DNA of 64,000 nt, taken from the NCBI RefSeq assembly GCF_000756815.1, contig NZ_CCVW01000004.1:638543-702542 (forward strand). The letters are read 5' to 3'. Of this stretch, positions 45,686 to 53,861 are shown piece after piece; position 1 is the first letter of the stretch, and every line of letters starts with the position of its first letter. The notes under the pieces are model-generated. The model had not been told where the DNA came from, searched no databases, and saw only the letters and a program-made list of their open reading frames with translations. Source of the DNA: Legionella massiliensis. Its GTDB lineage: Bacteria > Pseudomonadota > Gammaproteobacteria > Legionellales > Legionellaceae. Made by a program: the position numbers and the translations under genes.

Positions 45686-47113
45686 ATGACTACCATTGCG
45701 TTATTAGATGTTGATAATACTTTGCTATTTAACGGTAATGACCTGAATTATGCCTTGCTGAATTCCTTATTGGAAAAGGGTGTTAAGGATGTCTATCTAT
45801 TTACTAATATGGGTTTAGAGGATATCAACACCTGTGGCCAAGAGCTTTTCCCCATGAGTCGTCATGCCATTATCCAAGAGATGCAACGGCTAGGCTTCAA
45901 TGTTCAGGGCGTCATTACTCAGGCTGATGCGGGAAATTATGATAACCAGCAACAATTACAACCTGTAGGCACGCTCTTTAAACAGCTTTATACCCCTTTA
46001 ATGCAGAAAGTGCTCAAAGAGCCTTTAGACTTACAAACCTTTAATTCCGATCCAGAAACAATCTGCGACTATTACTTAAACCTGCTAGCGTTTACTAGAG
46101 CAGAAAACATTATGAAAGCCCGTTTGGATACACCTTCTGGGCAAACTCGAAATATCAGCTTACCTCAACTAACTCTGCTAGATACCTTGACTCAGAAAGA
46201 AGTCGTTGCTAACAGAGGGATGTTAATGGAGGCTCTAAAGCAGGGACTAATCCCCAAGCCCTATCGTATTTGCCTCTCTCCCGAAGGTGGCGAAACGCTA
46301 ACTGTAAGGGGCTCAGACTTTCCTGCCGGTACTGCAAATAAGGCGCTGATAATGGAAGCCTTCCTTCAGCAATTCGCAGCTAGTGATCCCAATTTATCCA
46401 TCCTCTATTTTGATGACTCTCCTGAACAGTTGGAAGCTTGCCAGTTAGCTGTCGCCAACTACAACAAAACACATAGCAATCCTGTTCATCTTAGCACCCA
46501 ACAGGTATCCAGGAATTATGGGGTTGCGAATAGCGATCACCTTAACTATACAAAGGCAATAAAAGAGGCTCAAGCACCCAAGATCATAAATCAAGCCTTA
46601 AAAGACGTAGCTCATCGCTATACAGGTGCTTTATACGATCAGGCTGGTGCTGCAAAATTCATAAGAAGTCATCTCGATACCATGAATTATCAGCAATACA
46701 TTGAACTAGCAAAGGTAGCGCTGACTGGTAATAGGGTCATGTTTAACCCTGCTGGAGCCCATTCTGCATTTTACTGCCTGCGTATCGCCATGATTTTGGC
46801 TGAAAACGACGAACAGGAACAACAAGTGATAAATTCTTGTCGGCAAATAATGGGACATTACAGTTATAACCAATTAAAAATCCAGGATGTAGATGACAAT
46901 CTTAAACAGACCTACAGTACCTTGATGGAAAAAACCGCAACGGATGATAAAGAAAAAATAGCAAAAATAACCACTCGCTTTGAGGATTTAAAAGAAAATC
47001 TTGGCAAAACAGCGCCTTCCTCGCAATTTTCCTCAGTGCTAGGCATATTTGCTCCAAAAAGCAGAACTAGCGACCATGCGCCACAAAGTTTACATAATGG
47101 GTTAAATAAATAG
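45686..47113 (+). CDS. HAD-like protein, candidate effector
   Basis: 475 residues without signal peptide. It opens with ALLDVDNTLLF (HAD motif I, D-x-D-x-T), has VYLFTNMG (motif II) and ILYFDDSPEQLEACQ near 250 (motif IV). A large helical insertion separates them. The C-terminal 180 residues (from about YTGALYDQAGAAKFIRSHLD) are a separate helical module. Effector-type HAD phosphatases are known in Legionella; this one has all acidic residues needed for activity. ATG 45686 follows AGCAGGAGACTG. Different from the HAD at 32884. Confidence 0.7.
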   Translation: MTTIALLDVDNTLLFNGNDLNYALLNSLLEKGVKDVYLFTNMGLEDINTCGQELFPMSRHAIIQEMQRLGFNVQGVITQADAGNYDNQQQLQPVGTLFKQLYTPLMQKVLKEPLDLQTFNSDPETICDYYLNLLAFTRAENIMKARLDTPSGQTRNISLPQLTLLDTLTQKEVVANRGMLMEALKQGLIPKPYRICLSPEGGETLTVRGSDFPAGTANKALIMEAFLQQFAASDPNLSILYFDDSPEQLEACQLAVANYNKTHSNPVHLSTQQVSRNYGVANSDHLNYTKAIKEAQAPKIINQALKDVAHRYTGALYDQAGAAKFIRSHLDTMNYQQYIELAKVALTGNRVMFNPAGAHSAFYCLRIAMILAENDEQEQQVINSCRQIMGHYSYNQLKIQDVDDNLKQTYSTLMEKTATDDKEKIAKITTRFEDLKENLGKTAPSSQFSSVLGIFAPKSRTSDHAPQSLHNGLNK

Positions 47114-47145
47114 CTTATATTAACGTCCCTCCTTGTCTCAACATT

Positions 47146-47229
47146 ACGTCATCCAGAGCACAGCGAAGGATCCCCTGAATGTGGCACCGTGCTAATCCCG
47201 GAGATCCTTCGCTGCGCTCTGGATGACGT
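47146..47229. repeat. CGTCATCC hairpin repeat
   Basis: 84-bp inverted repeat; arm ACGTCATCCAGAGCACAGCG against CGCTGCGCTCTGGATGACGT, one mismatched pair. It keeps a flank TCCCTCCTTGTCTCAACATT at 47127, showing it is a broken copy of the CATAGGTATC element in the opposite orientation. Confidence 0.7.
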
Positions 47230-47380
47230 TCGATATGGCCTAAAAGCCTCCTCAGCCCGAGCGGATGAACTTAATGGTAGTGGTCGCTAGAGGTTCTTGG
47301 AAATTTCTTGAGGTTGAATCTACTATGTAAGTAATAGATTTAATATTCTCAGGGTTTCAATATCTAAAGGAATAGAAATC

Positions 47381-47833
47381 ATGTTTAAACTATTAGTACT
47401 TCGCCTAATGATAATTCTCTCTCTTTCCGCATCCCCCTTAGCCTATGCCTTTACTAATAATGAGGTTGCGGATTGGGCCCAAAAAGTATTAATGAATACC
47501 CTATCAGTCAGTTACCTGACCACAGTCAAGGAAGACAAAGAGGCTGCAAAATATTTCTCTCATGCTGCTTGGGTACCTATGTATGACTTTTTCCTTAATG
47601 AAAGCAACATAATGAAGGCTTACAAACTTACAATCCATCCTAGACCCTTGACTACTCCAACCTTAGTTGAAGAGCGTTGTTTTGAGTCGCCCTGTTGGCG
47701 GGTGGATCAAAATTACGATGTGCCTGAGTTACATCTTAATATTGCTTTTTCCTTACTTATTACTAGTAAAGCAACATATGGTGAAGCGCCTTTAATTGTG
47801 CAAAGTCTGAATATGAAGGTTCAACATTACTAG
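47381..47833 (+). CDS. DotI/IcmL-family periplasmic protein
   Basis: 150 residues: signal peptide (1-23, LAYA), then the IcmL/DotI/TraM periplasmic fold with VADWAQKVLMNTLSVSYL, a YFSHAAWVPMYDFFLNES block and beta strands to the end. True IcmL is about 210 residues with an uncleaved anchor and is part of the Dot/Icm core; this shorter, secreted paralogue is more likely an accessory. ATG 47381 with AAAGGAATAG upstream. No other dot/icm gene in view. Good support for a Legionellales source. Confidence 0.72.
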   Translation: MFKLLVLRLMIILSLSASPLAYAFTNNEVADWAQKVLMNTLSVSYLTTVKEDKEAAKYFSHAAWVPMYDFFLNESNIMKAYKLTIHPRPLTTPTLVEERCFESPCWRVDQNYDVPELHLNIAFSLLITSKATYGEAPLIVQSLNMKVQHY

Positions 47834-47987
47834 AAAATCTTTATCCAGAAATTGATGATTATCCTTAGCTTGACACCTATGCCCCAGAGAGTGGATATGG
47901 AAACGCCAATTATGCGCAAACCAGTTAATCTTCATTTAAGCTGGTTTTGTCATGATGAGCCTGAGATTACTCTTGAAGGACTAAATC

Positions 47988-48935
47988 ATGTTAACCAAAA
48001 CTGAGACGCGAGCAATAAGTGTGAGATTTCTAGGCCAAGAGGGTGTTGGGGTACGAACTCTGGTACAACGCCTTGCATAGTCAGAGGACGTTAGGATAAC
48101 TGAAGAAGACTATTTAAAGCGCAAAAAACAAGATCCTAATGCTAAGCCAATTACTCCAGAAATGCCTTCTAAAACAACTGGCTTAAGAGATTTTCGCCTC
48201 ATTAATTTCACTTGCCAAGATCCTGCTACTCAGAAACAAATTCCTTTGCAGGTACAAGTCGGCGTCTCGAGCATAAGTAAGAACACCACTAATGAAGGTC
48301 GTTCTGGTCAGAATGTCTATGTTTTAGTTTATAGCGTTTTAGATCCCTCTTCATTTGATTACATTAAGCAAATACTCCCCATACTACAAGAACAGAATCC
48401 AAAGTCTAAGTTTATTATTGTTGCAAATAAAAAAGACTGGCTATCTCGTCTTGGTACAGATCTTAGTGAAGACAAAAAATACGCTATAGCAAATGAATGT
48501 GATTTTATAAGCACATACGCAATCGGCGAACATACAGAATTAACAGGCATTAAACGGTCTATCTGTGAGCCGAAATCTAAGCCCATCATAAAAAATATAG
48601 TTGTCGGTTTGAAAGAATATATAGAATATGAAGCAAAATCACTTAGGGTTTCTTTTCCTCAGGGTTCAGTAGTTACAATTAAGGGTGAAGAGATAAGAGT
48701 TCCTGGTCCGATTAGTAAAATACTCAAACTGATTGACCAAGCCCAAAAATCAGATACCTATGATATGCATCTAGTTAATAGCATTAATGCCGTTCTTCAA
48801 AATGCTAAAGATAATACTTTCTCTATGTTCCAAAATGAAGCTCTGCCGTTTTATGAGCGTGTAGCTCGGCTTTTAAATCTGGACATGCAAAAACTTGCCC
48901 CTGCTGACTCTTTTACAACTGCGCCACAATTCTAA
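47988..48935 (+). pseudogene. Rab/Ras-like GTPase with in-frame amber stop
   Basis: ATG 47988 (AAGGA upstream) opens a frame that reads ISVRFLGQEGVGVRTLVQRLA, then TAG at 48078-48080, and continues in the same frame to TAA at 48935; 315 codons in all. Past the stop, YVLVYSVLDPSSFDYIKQI and IIVANKKDW (the N-K-x-D guanine motif) show the Ras-superfamily fold. The P-loop GQEGVGVRT lacks the Lys-Ser/Thr pair (Val-Arg instead), so nucleotide binding is doubtful even if the stop is read through. A C-terminal helical extension of about 100 residues follows. Legionella Rab-like effectors are known. Probably a decayed effector gene. Confidence 0.7.
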
Positions 48936-49067
48936 TAAGTCAATAATCTTGTGAAGTTTCCCTAGGCTTGCGGAAACCTCACTGTCAAAAAATATTGATT
49001 TGATACTTAAGATCCGCTAACAATTAACTAAGGTCGCTTAGGAAGAATTTTAACAATAGGAGGTTTT

Positions 49068-49562
49068 ATGCGTCAGTTAGCCAATTTAGCGGTTCTCATA
49101 TCTAGTTTCATTGTTACAGCAGAATCACAGGCTGCTTCTGATAATCAAAGTGCGACTCAACCCATATTAATAAAAGCGGCAGATGTTCAATTTCATCCAG
49201 CCCCTGGTTTCCCTAAAGGCGCTCAGATTGTGTTACTTCAAGGCGATCTAAGCAAAGCAGAACCCTATACTATTCGATTTAAATTACCTGATGGCTTTGT
49301 TATTCCTGCTCATTGGCACACTACCGATGAAGAGGTAACTGTTCTTTCTGGGACCTTTAATGTGGGTACTGGAGATAAGGTCGATAAGTCGCAATCCACA
49401 GCTTTAACCGCAGGCGGCTTTCAGGTTGTACCCGCTAAGGTACATCACTATGTTTGGGCAAGTGGTGAAACAGTAGTACAACTGGATGGAATGGGACCGC
49501 GTACAACAACCTTTGTAAATCCTGCAGAATGGACGGACATGATAAAAAATAGTAGTAAATAA
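49068..49562 (+). CDS. Exported cupin-domain protein
   Basis: 164 residues with signal peptide (to about 22, SQAAS). The cupin barrel has IPAHWHTTDEEVTVLSGTF (motif 1 with H-x-H and Glu) and VVPAKVHHYVWA (motif 2 His). Small secreted cupins of this kind are often detoxifying or sugar-binding; no specific reaction is suggested. AATAGGAGGTTTT before ATG 49068 is a strong ribosome site. Confidence 0.82.
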   Translation: MRQLANLAVLISSFIVTAESQAASDNQSATQPILIKAADVQFHPAPGFPKGAQIVLLQGDLSKAEPYTIRFKLPDGFVIPAHWHTTDEEVTVLSGTFNVGTGDKVDKSQSTALTAGGFQVVPAKVHHYVWASGETVVQLDGMGPRTTTFVNPAEWTDMIKNSSK

Positions 49563-49674
49563 AACCGTTCCCGTCATTGCCAGGAACCTAGCCTCTGAGA
49601 GGCAAACATTAGGAAAGAACTCCGAACCAGCAGCCCCTCATCCGCGCACTCAATGATTGGGTTGAGGCTGAAAA

Positions 49675-51786
49675 TTACTTAGCTAAAAAGCCATCTATCC
49701 ATTTAATAGTACGCTCAAGAAAATCCTTTCTATTTTCAGGTTTTGTGAAGGCATGCCCCTCATCTGCATAATAAATATATTCTGTTGCCACCCCTTCTTG
49801 CCTTAGTAAACCGAATAAATCAGATACAGTGTTATAAGGATCAACTCCACCTAGTTTTGGGTTTCCCATAAAAAATAATGTCGGTGTAGTTGCTCCTTTG
49901 GCATGAGTGAGCGCTGAATCCTTCAAATAGTTTTCTGGCACATCCCAGGGAGAACCACCCATTTCTGGGTAAAAGAGCGTATCTGTAGGATTATTAATTG
50001 CCGGGATATAATCATCTGCCCAACCATCAATGGAAACAATTGCGCGGTATTTATGAGAAATTGCTGTTAATAAATTTGCCCGCCTTGCCCCTGCACTATG
50101 CCCAATAACTGCCAATTGATTCTCATCTGCAATACCTTGCTCAATCAAGTAATCAACCCCAGCATCGATATCCCGCAAATCAGCAAATAATAATTCATGA
50201 TTTTTAAGATGATCCCGGGTTATAGCAAGTGAACCAAAGGAGCCGGATGAACGAAATTCCGGAATAAATACGGCATAATCTTTTGCAGCCATTGCTTGCC
50301 ATTCCAGCGGCGTGGCACTTAGCAAACCACCACCAAATCTTAGAAGCAGAGTAGCACCACGCCCTCCTCCATGAATATTAACAATCAAGGGGTAACGCCG
50401 CCCTTTTTGGTAATTCTGCGGCATTACTAATAAACCACGCATAGGAACAGGATAATCGAGGCTATTCCACTGAATTTCACGTACTTCCGATAGGGAAAAA
50501 TCGCTCGGTGCCTTAGAAACTGTGAGTATATTTTTTACTTTTTTGCCATTGCTTAATGCAACACGAATAGCTTGCTCTCCGTGCGCGTTGGCATCTACCC
50601 AGGCCAGATGAGATCCATCCGGTGAAATTGAAAAACTTTCTATGGAATTTGTACCCGAGGTAATCTGGTTTATTTCTCCTGTTTCTACCTCTACAGAATA
50701 AATTTGTCTATAGGCACCATAAGCCCTGGTGACATAAATCTTATCGCCATTTGGAGACCAAGCTGGCGAAAGAAATTTCATGTCGCGAGTTAATCGTTTT
50801 ATTTTTGGTGAGTCATTACTCGACTCCCCATCATTTTTGATAAGGCCGATATTTTGGATAACATCAAAGAGAGGGCTTTCTGGATCATATAAAAAAGCAA
50901 TTAACTTGCCATCAGGGGAGGCTTGAGGGGAAAGGCTTTGCTGCCATCCATTAAATTTGGCTAGAGTTCGTATTTTTTTATTTTCAATATTTAAGGCTGA
51001 GATCAATTCATAATCAATACTATCGTTGTATTCAAAGCCAAAACGTTCTTGGGTAAAGAGTATTTCATGACTATTAGGCAGCCAAGAAAAGTCTAGAATT
51101 CGATTATTAAAATCACCTAAAGAAGCGATTTGAGCTGTTGCAACATCAATTAACTCAATTTTGCTTGGTGGTATAATGCTATCAGGGGCGTCATCGTTAT
51201 AATTTTGTTTATACAACAAGACGATTTGCCTGGAATCCGAAGACCAAAGATATTTAGTAAAAAAATCAGAAGGAAATAAGCCGTCTTTCACATGCGAGAT
51301 TTGTTTAAGATTCTGGCCATGTTGATCCATGAGCCATAATTGTCTAGCTTCATTTTCTCCCCTAACAAAGGCTATCCATTGTTTATCAGGCGAAACAACA
51401 GGATTTGCTCCTGTTCCTAAGCGTTGTTTTGCATTCGTTTCAATATTTAGTATTTCCAAGACTCGGTCTAAGCGTCCATCGGTGGAGGGCACTGAGTAAA
51501 TGATATTTTTATTATCAAACCAACTAATTGAAGCAGAATCTAGATTGGCAAAATACTTATCGACTAACCAGTCTGTTGTAATAGTCTTAGCCCCCTTAAC
51601 CGCAGCTAAGGCAGGGGCTAAAGCTTGAGGAAGAATTTCTGAAACTTCATTTTTAGGCCTTAGCTTTGGGGGGGTAGCATGGCTGTAGTTCACTGCACTT
51701 AAAGAAAAAACGACTGTTAAGATAACTAAGCCTGGTGCGAGAAATCGTCGATTCCTCTCGATTTCATGGCAAGTTGTCAGTTTCAT
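49675..51786 (-). CDS. S9 prolyl oligopeptidase-family peptidase, exported
   Basis: 703 residues with a signal peptide/anchor (18-36, VILTVVFSLSAVNY). The N-terminal two thirds is a TolB-like beta-propeller with repeated WSPNGDKIYV, SPDGSHLAWVD and SPQASPDGKLIAFL blades. The alpha/beta-hydrolase domain has the nucleophile GHSAGARRA, the oxyanion strand VNIHGGGRG and catalytic His in ADEGHAFTKPEN. Usual S9C length. Probably a periplasmic or secreted di-/oligopeptidase for host or self peptides. ATG 51786 with AAGAGGA upstream. Confidence 0.88.
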   Translation of the reverse strand: MKLTTCHEIERNRRFLAPGLVILTVVFSLSAVNYSHATPPKLRPKNEVSEILPQALAPALAAVKGAKTITTDWLVDKYFANLDSASISWFDNKNIIYSVPSTDGRLDRVLEILNIETNAKQRLGTGANPVVSPDKQWIAFVRGENEARQLWLMDQHGQNLKQISHVKDGLFPSDFFTKYLWSSDSRQIVLLYKQNYNDDAPDSIIPPSKIELIDVATAQIASLGDFNNRILDFSWLPNSHEILFTQERFGFEYNDSIDYELISALNIENKKIRTLAKFNGWQQSLSPQASPDGKLIAFLYDPESPLFDVIQNIGLIKNDGESSNDSPKIKRLTRDMKFLSPAWSPNGDKIYVTRAYGAYRQIYSVEVETGEINQITSGTNSIESFSISPDGSHLAWVDANAHGEQAIRVALSNGKKVKNILTVSKAPSDFSLSEVREIQWNSLDYPVPMRGLLVMPQNYQKGRRYPLIVNIHGGGRGATLLLRFGGGLLSATPLEWQAMAAKDYAVFIPEFRSSGSFGSLAITRDHLKNHELLFADLRDIDAGVDYLIEQGIADENQLAVIGHSAGARRANLLTAISHKYRAIVSIDGWADDYIPAINNPTDTLFYPEMGGSPWDVPENYLKDSALTHAKGATTPTLFFMGNPKLGGVDPYNTVSDLFGLLRQEGVATEYIYYADEGHAFTKPENRKDFLERTIKWIDGFLAK

Positions 51787-51930
51787 AGATTAATCCTCTT
51801 AAGTAAGGCTTCATTAGGAGAATTTAATTATATTGTTAATTTTTATTTATTCAATATTTAATTTATTTTATTTTTATTTTAATAATATTTATGTTTTATT
51901 CGTAAAATTTGATGATGCGCATAAAGCGAT

Positions 51931-52130
51931 ACCCCTCATCCGCCCTTCGGGCGGATGCATAGGTATCTACACAAGTGACAGTAATAGACGCACGTCATCC
52001 AGAGCGTAGCGAAGGATCTCCGGGATTAGCACAGTGCCACATTCAGGAGATCCTTCGCTACGCTCTGGATGACGTAATGTTGAGGACAAGGAGGGACATT
52101 TGTGTTGATACCTATGGGGCGGATGAGGGG
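51931..52130. mobile_element. CATAGGTATC MITE nested in a CCTCATCCGC hairpin
   Basis: A 159-bp element (51958-52116, ends CATAGGTATC and GATACCTATG) is inserted in the right arm of a CCCCTCATCCGCCC hairpin. GGGCGGATG is repeated directly at 51949-51957 and 52117-52125, a 9-bp target duplication. Removing the insert restores the perfect short hairpin. Contains a CGTCATCC stem (51992-52075). The surrounding gap 51787-52140 is otherwise very AT-rich and holds nothing else I recognise. Confidence 0.85.
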
Positions 52131-52140
52131 TTCCTTAGCC

Positions 52141-53655
52141 CTAGTTCTTCTTAGATTTCTTCAAATAAAGGACTTCAAAAAAGCTCGCAAACCATTGACG
52201 TGCTGGGGTAATGAGACGTTCCTGATGTACCGCATTGGCGTCAAAGGGCACTGTATTAACTTCAATGCTATGGCGCGAAAGCTTCCTCATTTTGTCAGCA
52301 AAGTCCTGACTTAGAATTTCAATGCTGTACTCTTCCGTAGTTAGCGTGCCGGCCTTGGTAAAATTATGTGATCCGAAAAACACATGATCATCCAAAATAA
52401 GGAGTTTTCGGTGTAGGTAAATGCCAGTGTCAGGCCCCATTTGTTTCACCTCATGACCTACTACGCCAGCTTGTAGTAGATCATCCAGTATATGAATTCC
52501 CGCAAACCAACCAGGTGCTGTCGGGAAAATGGAGTGAGCCTCTTGTCCGTTAGTAATAAGCTCCATTTCCATACCTCGTTGCCGCTCTCTAAGAATTGCC
52601 TCAACAACGCGCTCATCCATAATCGTAGCAAGAATATTCATTTGAAAGCGCTTTGTTTGCGGAAGGAGCATAAGCACGGCTTCAATATAAGGATCTTGAA
52701 GAAATTCAGCTCTCTCCTCATAGCTAAAACTTTTCGGTGTACGATCCTGGTGGTCTGCCTGTCTTCTCATTTGCTCAAGGAAATTGTAATAAATGGATCG
52801 TGCTTGATAATCATGATTGTTAGAGGCTGGAGCTTCAGCCCAGGTCTTCAGTTCAGCTAACTCTTCCTTTTCCTCTTTGGATAGTTTTAGAGAAGGACTA
52901 GCGGCTAAAGCTCGCTGTCTAGGCAACTCTGCTGCTGCAGAATTAGTCAAGGAACGCCCACTTTTGAATTGCAATACACTTTCTCGCCCAACGGTCTGCC
53001 ACATTTGCTCGAAGGCCTCGCGGGTTTGATCAACAAGAGCACCCTTATAAAAGAAAGCAGTATCTAGCCAGCCTAAATATTCTCCCGCATGACCACGACC
53101 TGACACTAAGGATATTTTATTGTCGACTAAAAATATTTTCTGATGAATTCCGTCTATAACACCCCATCCCTGTCGCCACATCGGCTGGCCACCTACAGCA
53201 ATATATTTAAAATTGGGGTAACACGCGGCAAGCCCCCTCAAGTAGCGCTCTGTACTTCTACTCATGTCATTTAGCAGCCCAGAAAGCCAAGCAGCTGCAA
53301 AACGGATCTGAATCCCTCTTTTAGCTGCGACTTCTAAAGCTTGAAGCAGAGGCAAGCCTATATCCTGATCTAATCGTTGATCAAAGGTCACAATATCAAT
53401 GGTTTCTTTGGCGTTGGCAATAAGATGAAGTCGGAACTCAGCTTCAACTTTTGCATGCTCACTCACTTGGATATCGTCCTTGCCTAGCCATACCCAAGGA
53501 TAAGTTTCTGCCTTGGCTGCTGTGGAAAGGAGCCACAAAAAAATTGCTAGAAAAGCAAATAAAACATTAGTCAATCGTTGACTCTGAGAGCGATGTATTA
53601 AGACTGATTGCTTATTCATATATTTTTTATTTTTACTTAAAACTGGGGCGGCCAT
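52141..53655 (-). CDS. Exported phospholipase D-like protein
   Basis: 504 residues from ATG 53655, 492 from ATG 53619. A signal peptide lies near the N-terminus (VLFAFLAIFLWLLSTAAKAE). Two HKD-type motifs are intact: HQKIFLVD near residue 190 followed by SGRGHAG, and HRKLLILD near 430 followed by GSHNFTKAG. That pair makes an active PLD fold. Between them is a linker with KEEKEELAELK. Likely periplasmic/secreted phospholipase or nuclease-like enzyme. Start choice is uncertain. Confidence 0.83.
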   Translation of the reverse strand: MAAPVLSKNKKYMNKQSVLIHRSQSQRLTNVLFAFLAIFLWLLSTAAKAETYPWVWLGKDDIQVSEHAKVEAEFRLHLIANAKETIDIVTFDQRLDQDIGLPLLQALEVAAKRGIQIRFAAAWLSGLLNDMSRSTERYLRGLAACYPNFKYIAVGGQPMWRQGWGVIDGIHQKIFLVDNKISLVSGRGHAGEYLGWLDTAFFYKGALVDQTREAFEQMWQTVGRESVLQFKSGRSLTNSAAAELPRQRALAASPSLKLSKEEKEELAELKTWAEAPASNNHDYQARSIYYNFLEQMRRQADHQDRTPKSFSYEERAEFLQDPYIEAVLMLLPQTKRFQMNILATIMDERVVEAILRERQRGMEMELITNGQEAHSIFPTAPGWFAGIHILDDLLQAGVVGHEVKQMGPDTGIYLHRKLLILDDHVFFGSHNFTKAGTLTTEEYSIEILSQDFADKMRKLSRHSIEVNTVPFDANAVHQERLITPARQWFASFFEVLYLKKSKKN

Positions 53656-53861
53656 AATATCACTCGAGTAGTTATTTTGCACGCTATGATCAATTAATGG
53701 GTTAAGGAAGAAGGTATTAAATTCGACTAGCTCAAAGACCAAAAACTAAAAATGATTATCCCAAATGGAATAGTCGATTCTAATCTTTCATTGCTAGGTA
53801 ACGTTGCGGTAACCGGCCAAGTCGCAAACTGAAGACTCATAGCTTTCATGGGAAAATTATC

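Noticed and set aside
21361..52075. Recurring CGTCATCC units as a CRISPR array
   Set aside because: Copies are kilobases apart, each is a self-complementary hairpin, and there are no regular spacers or cas genes.
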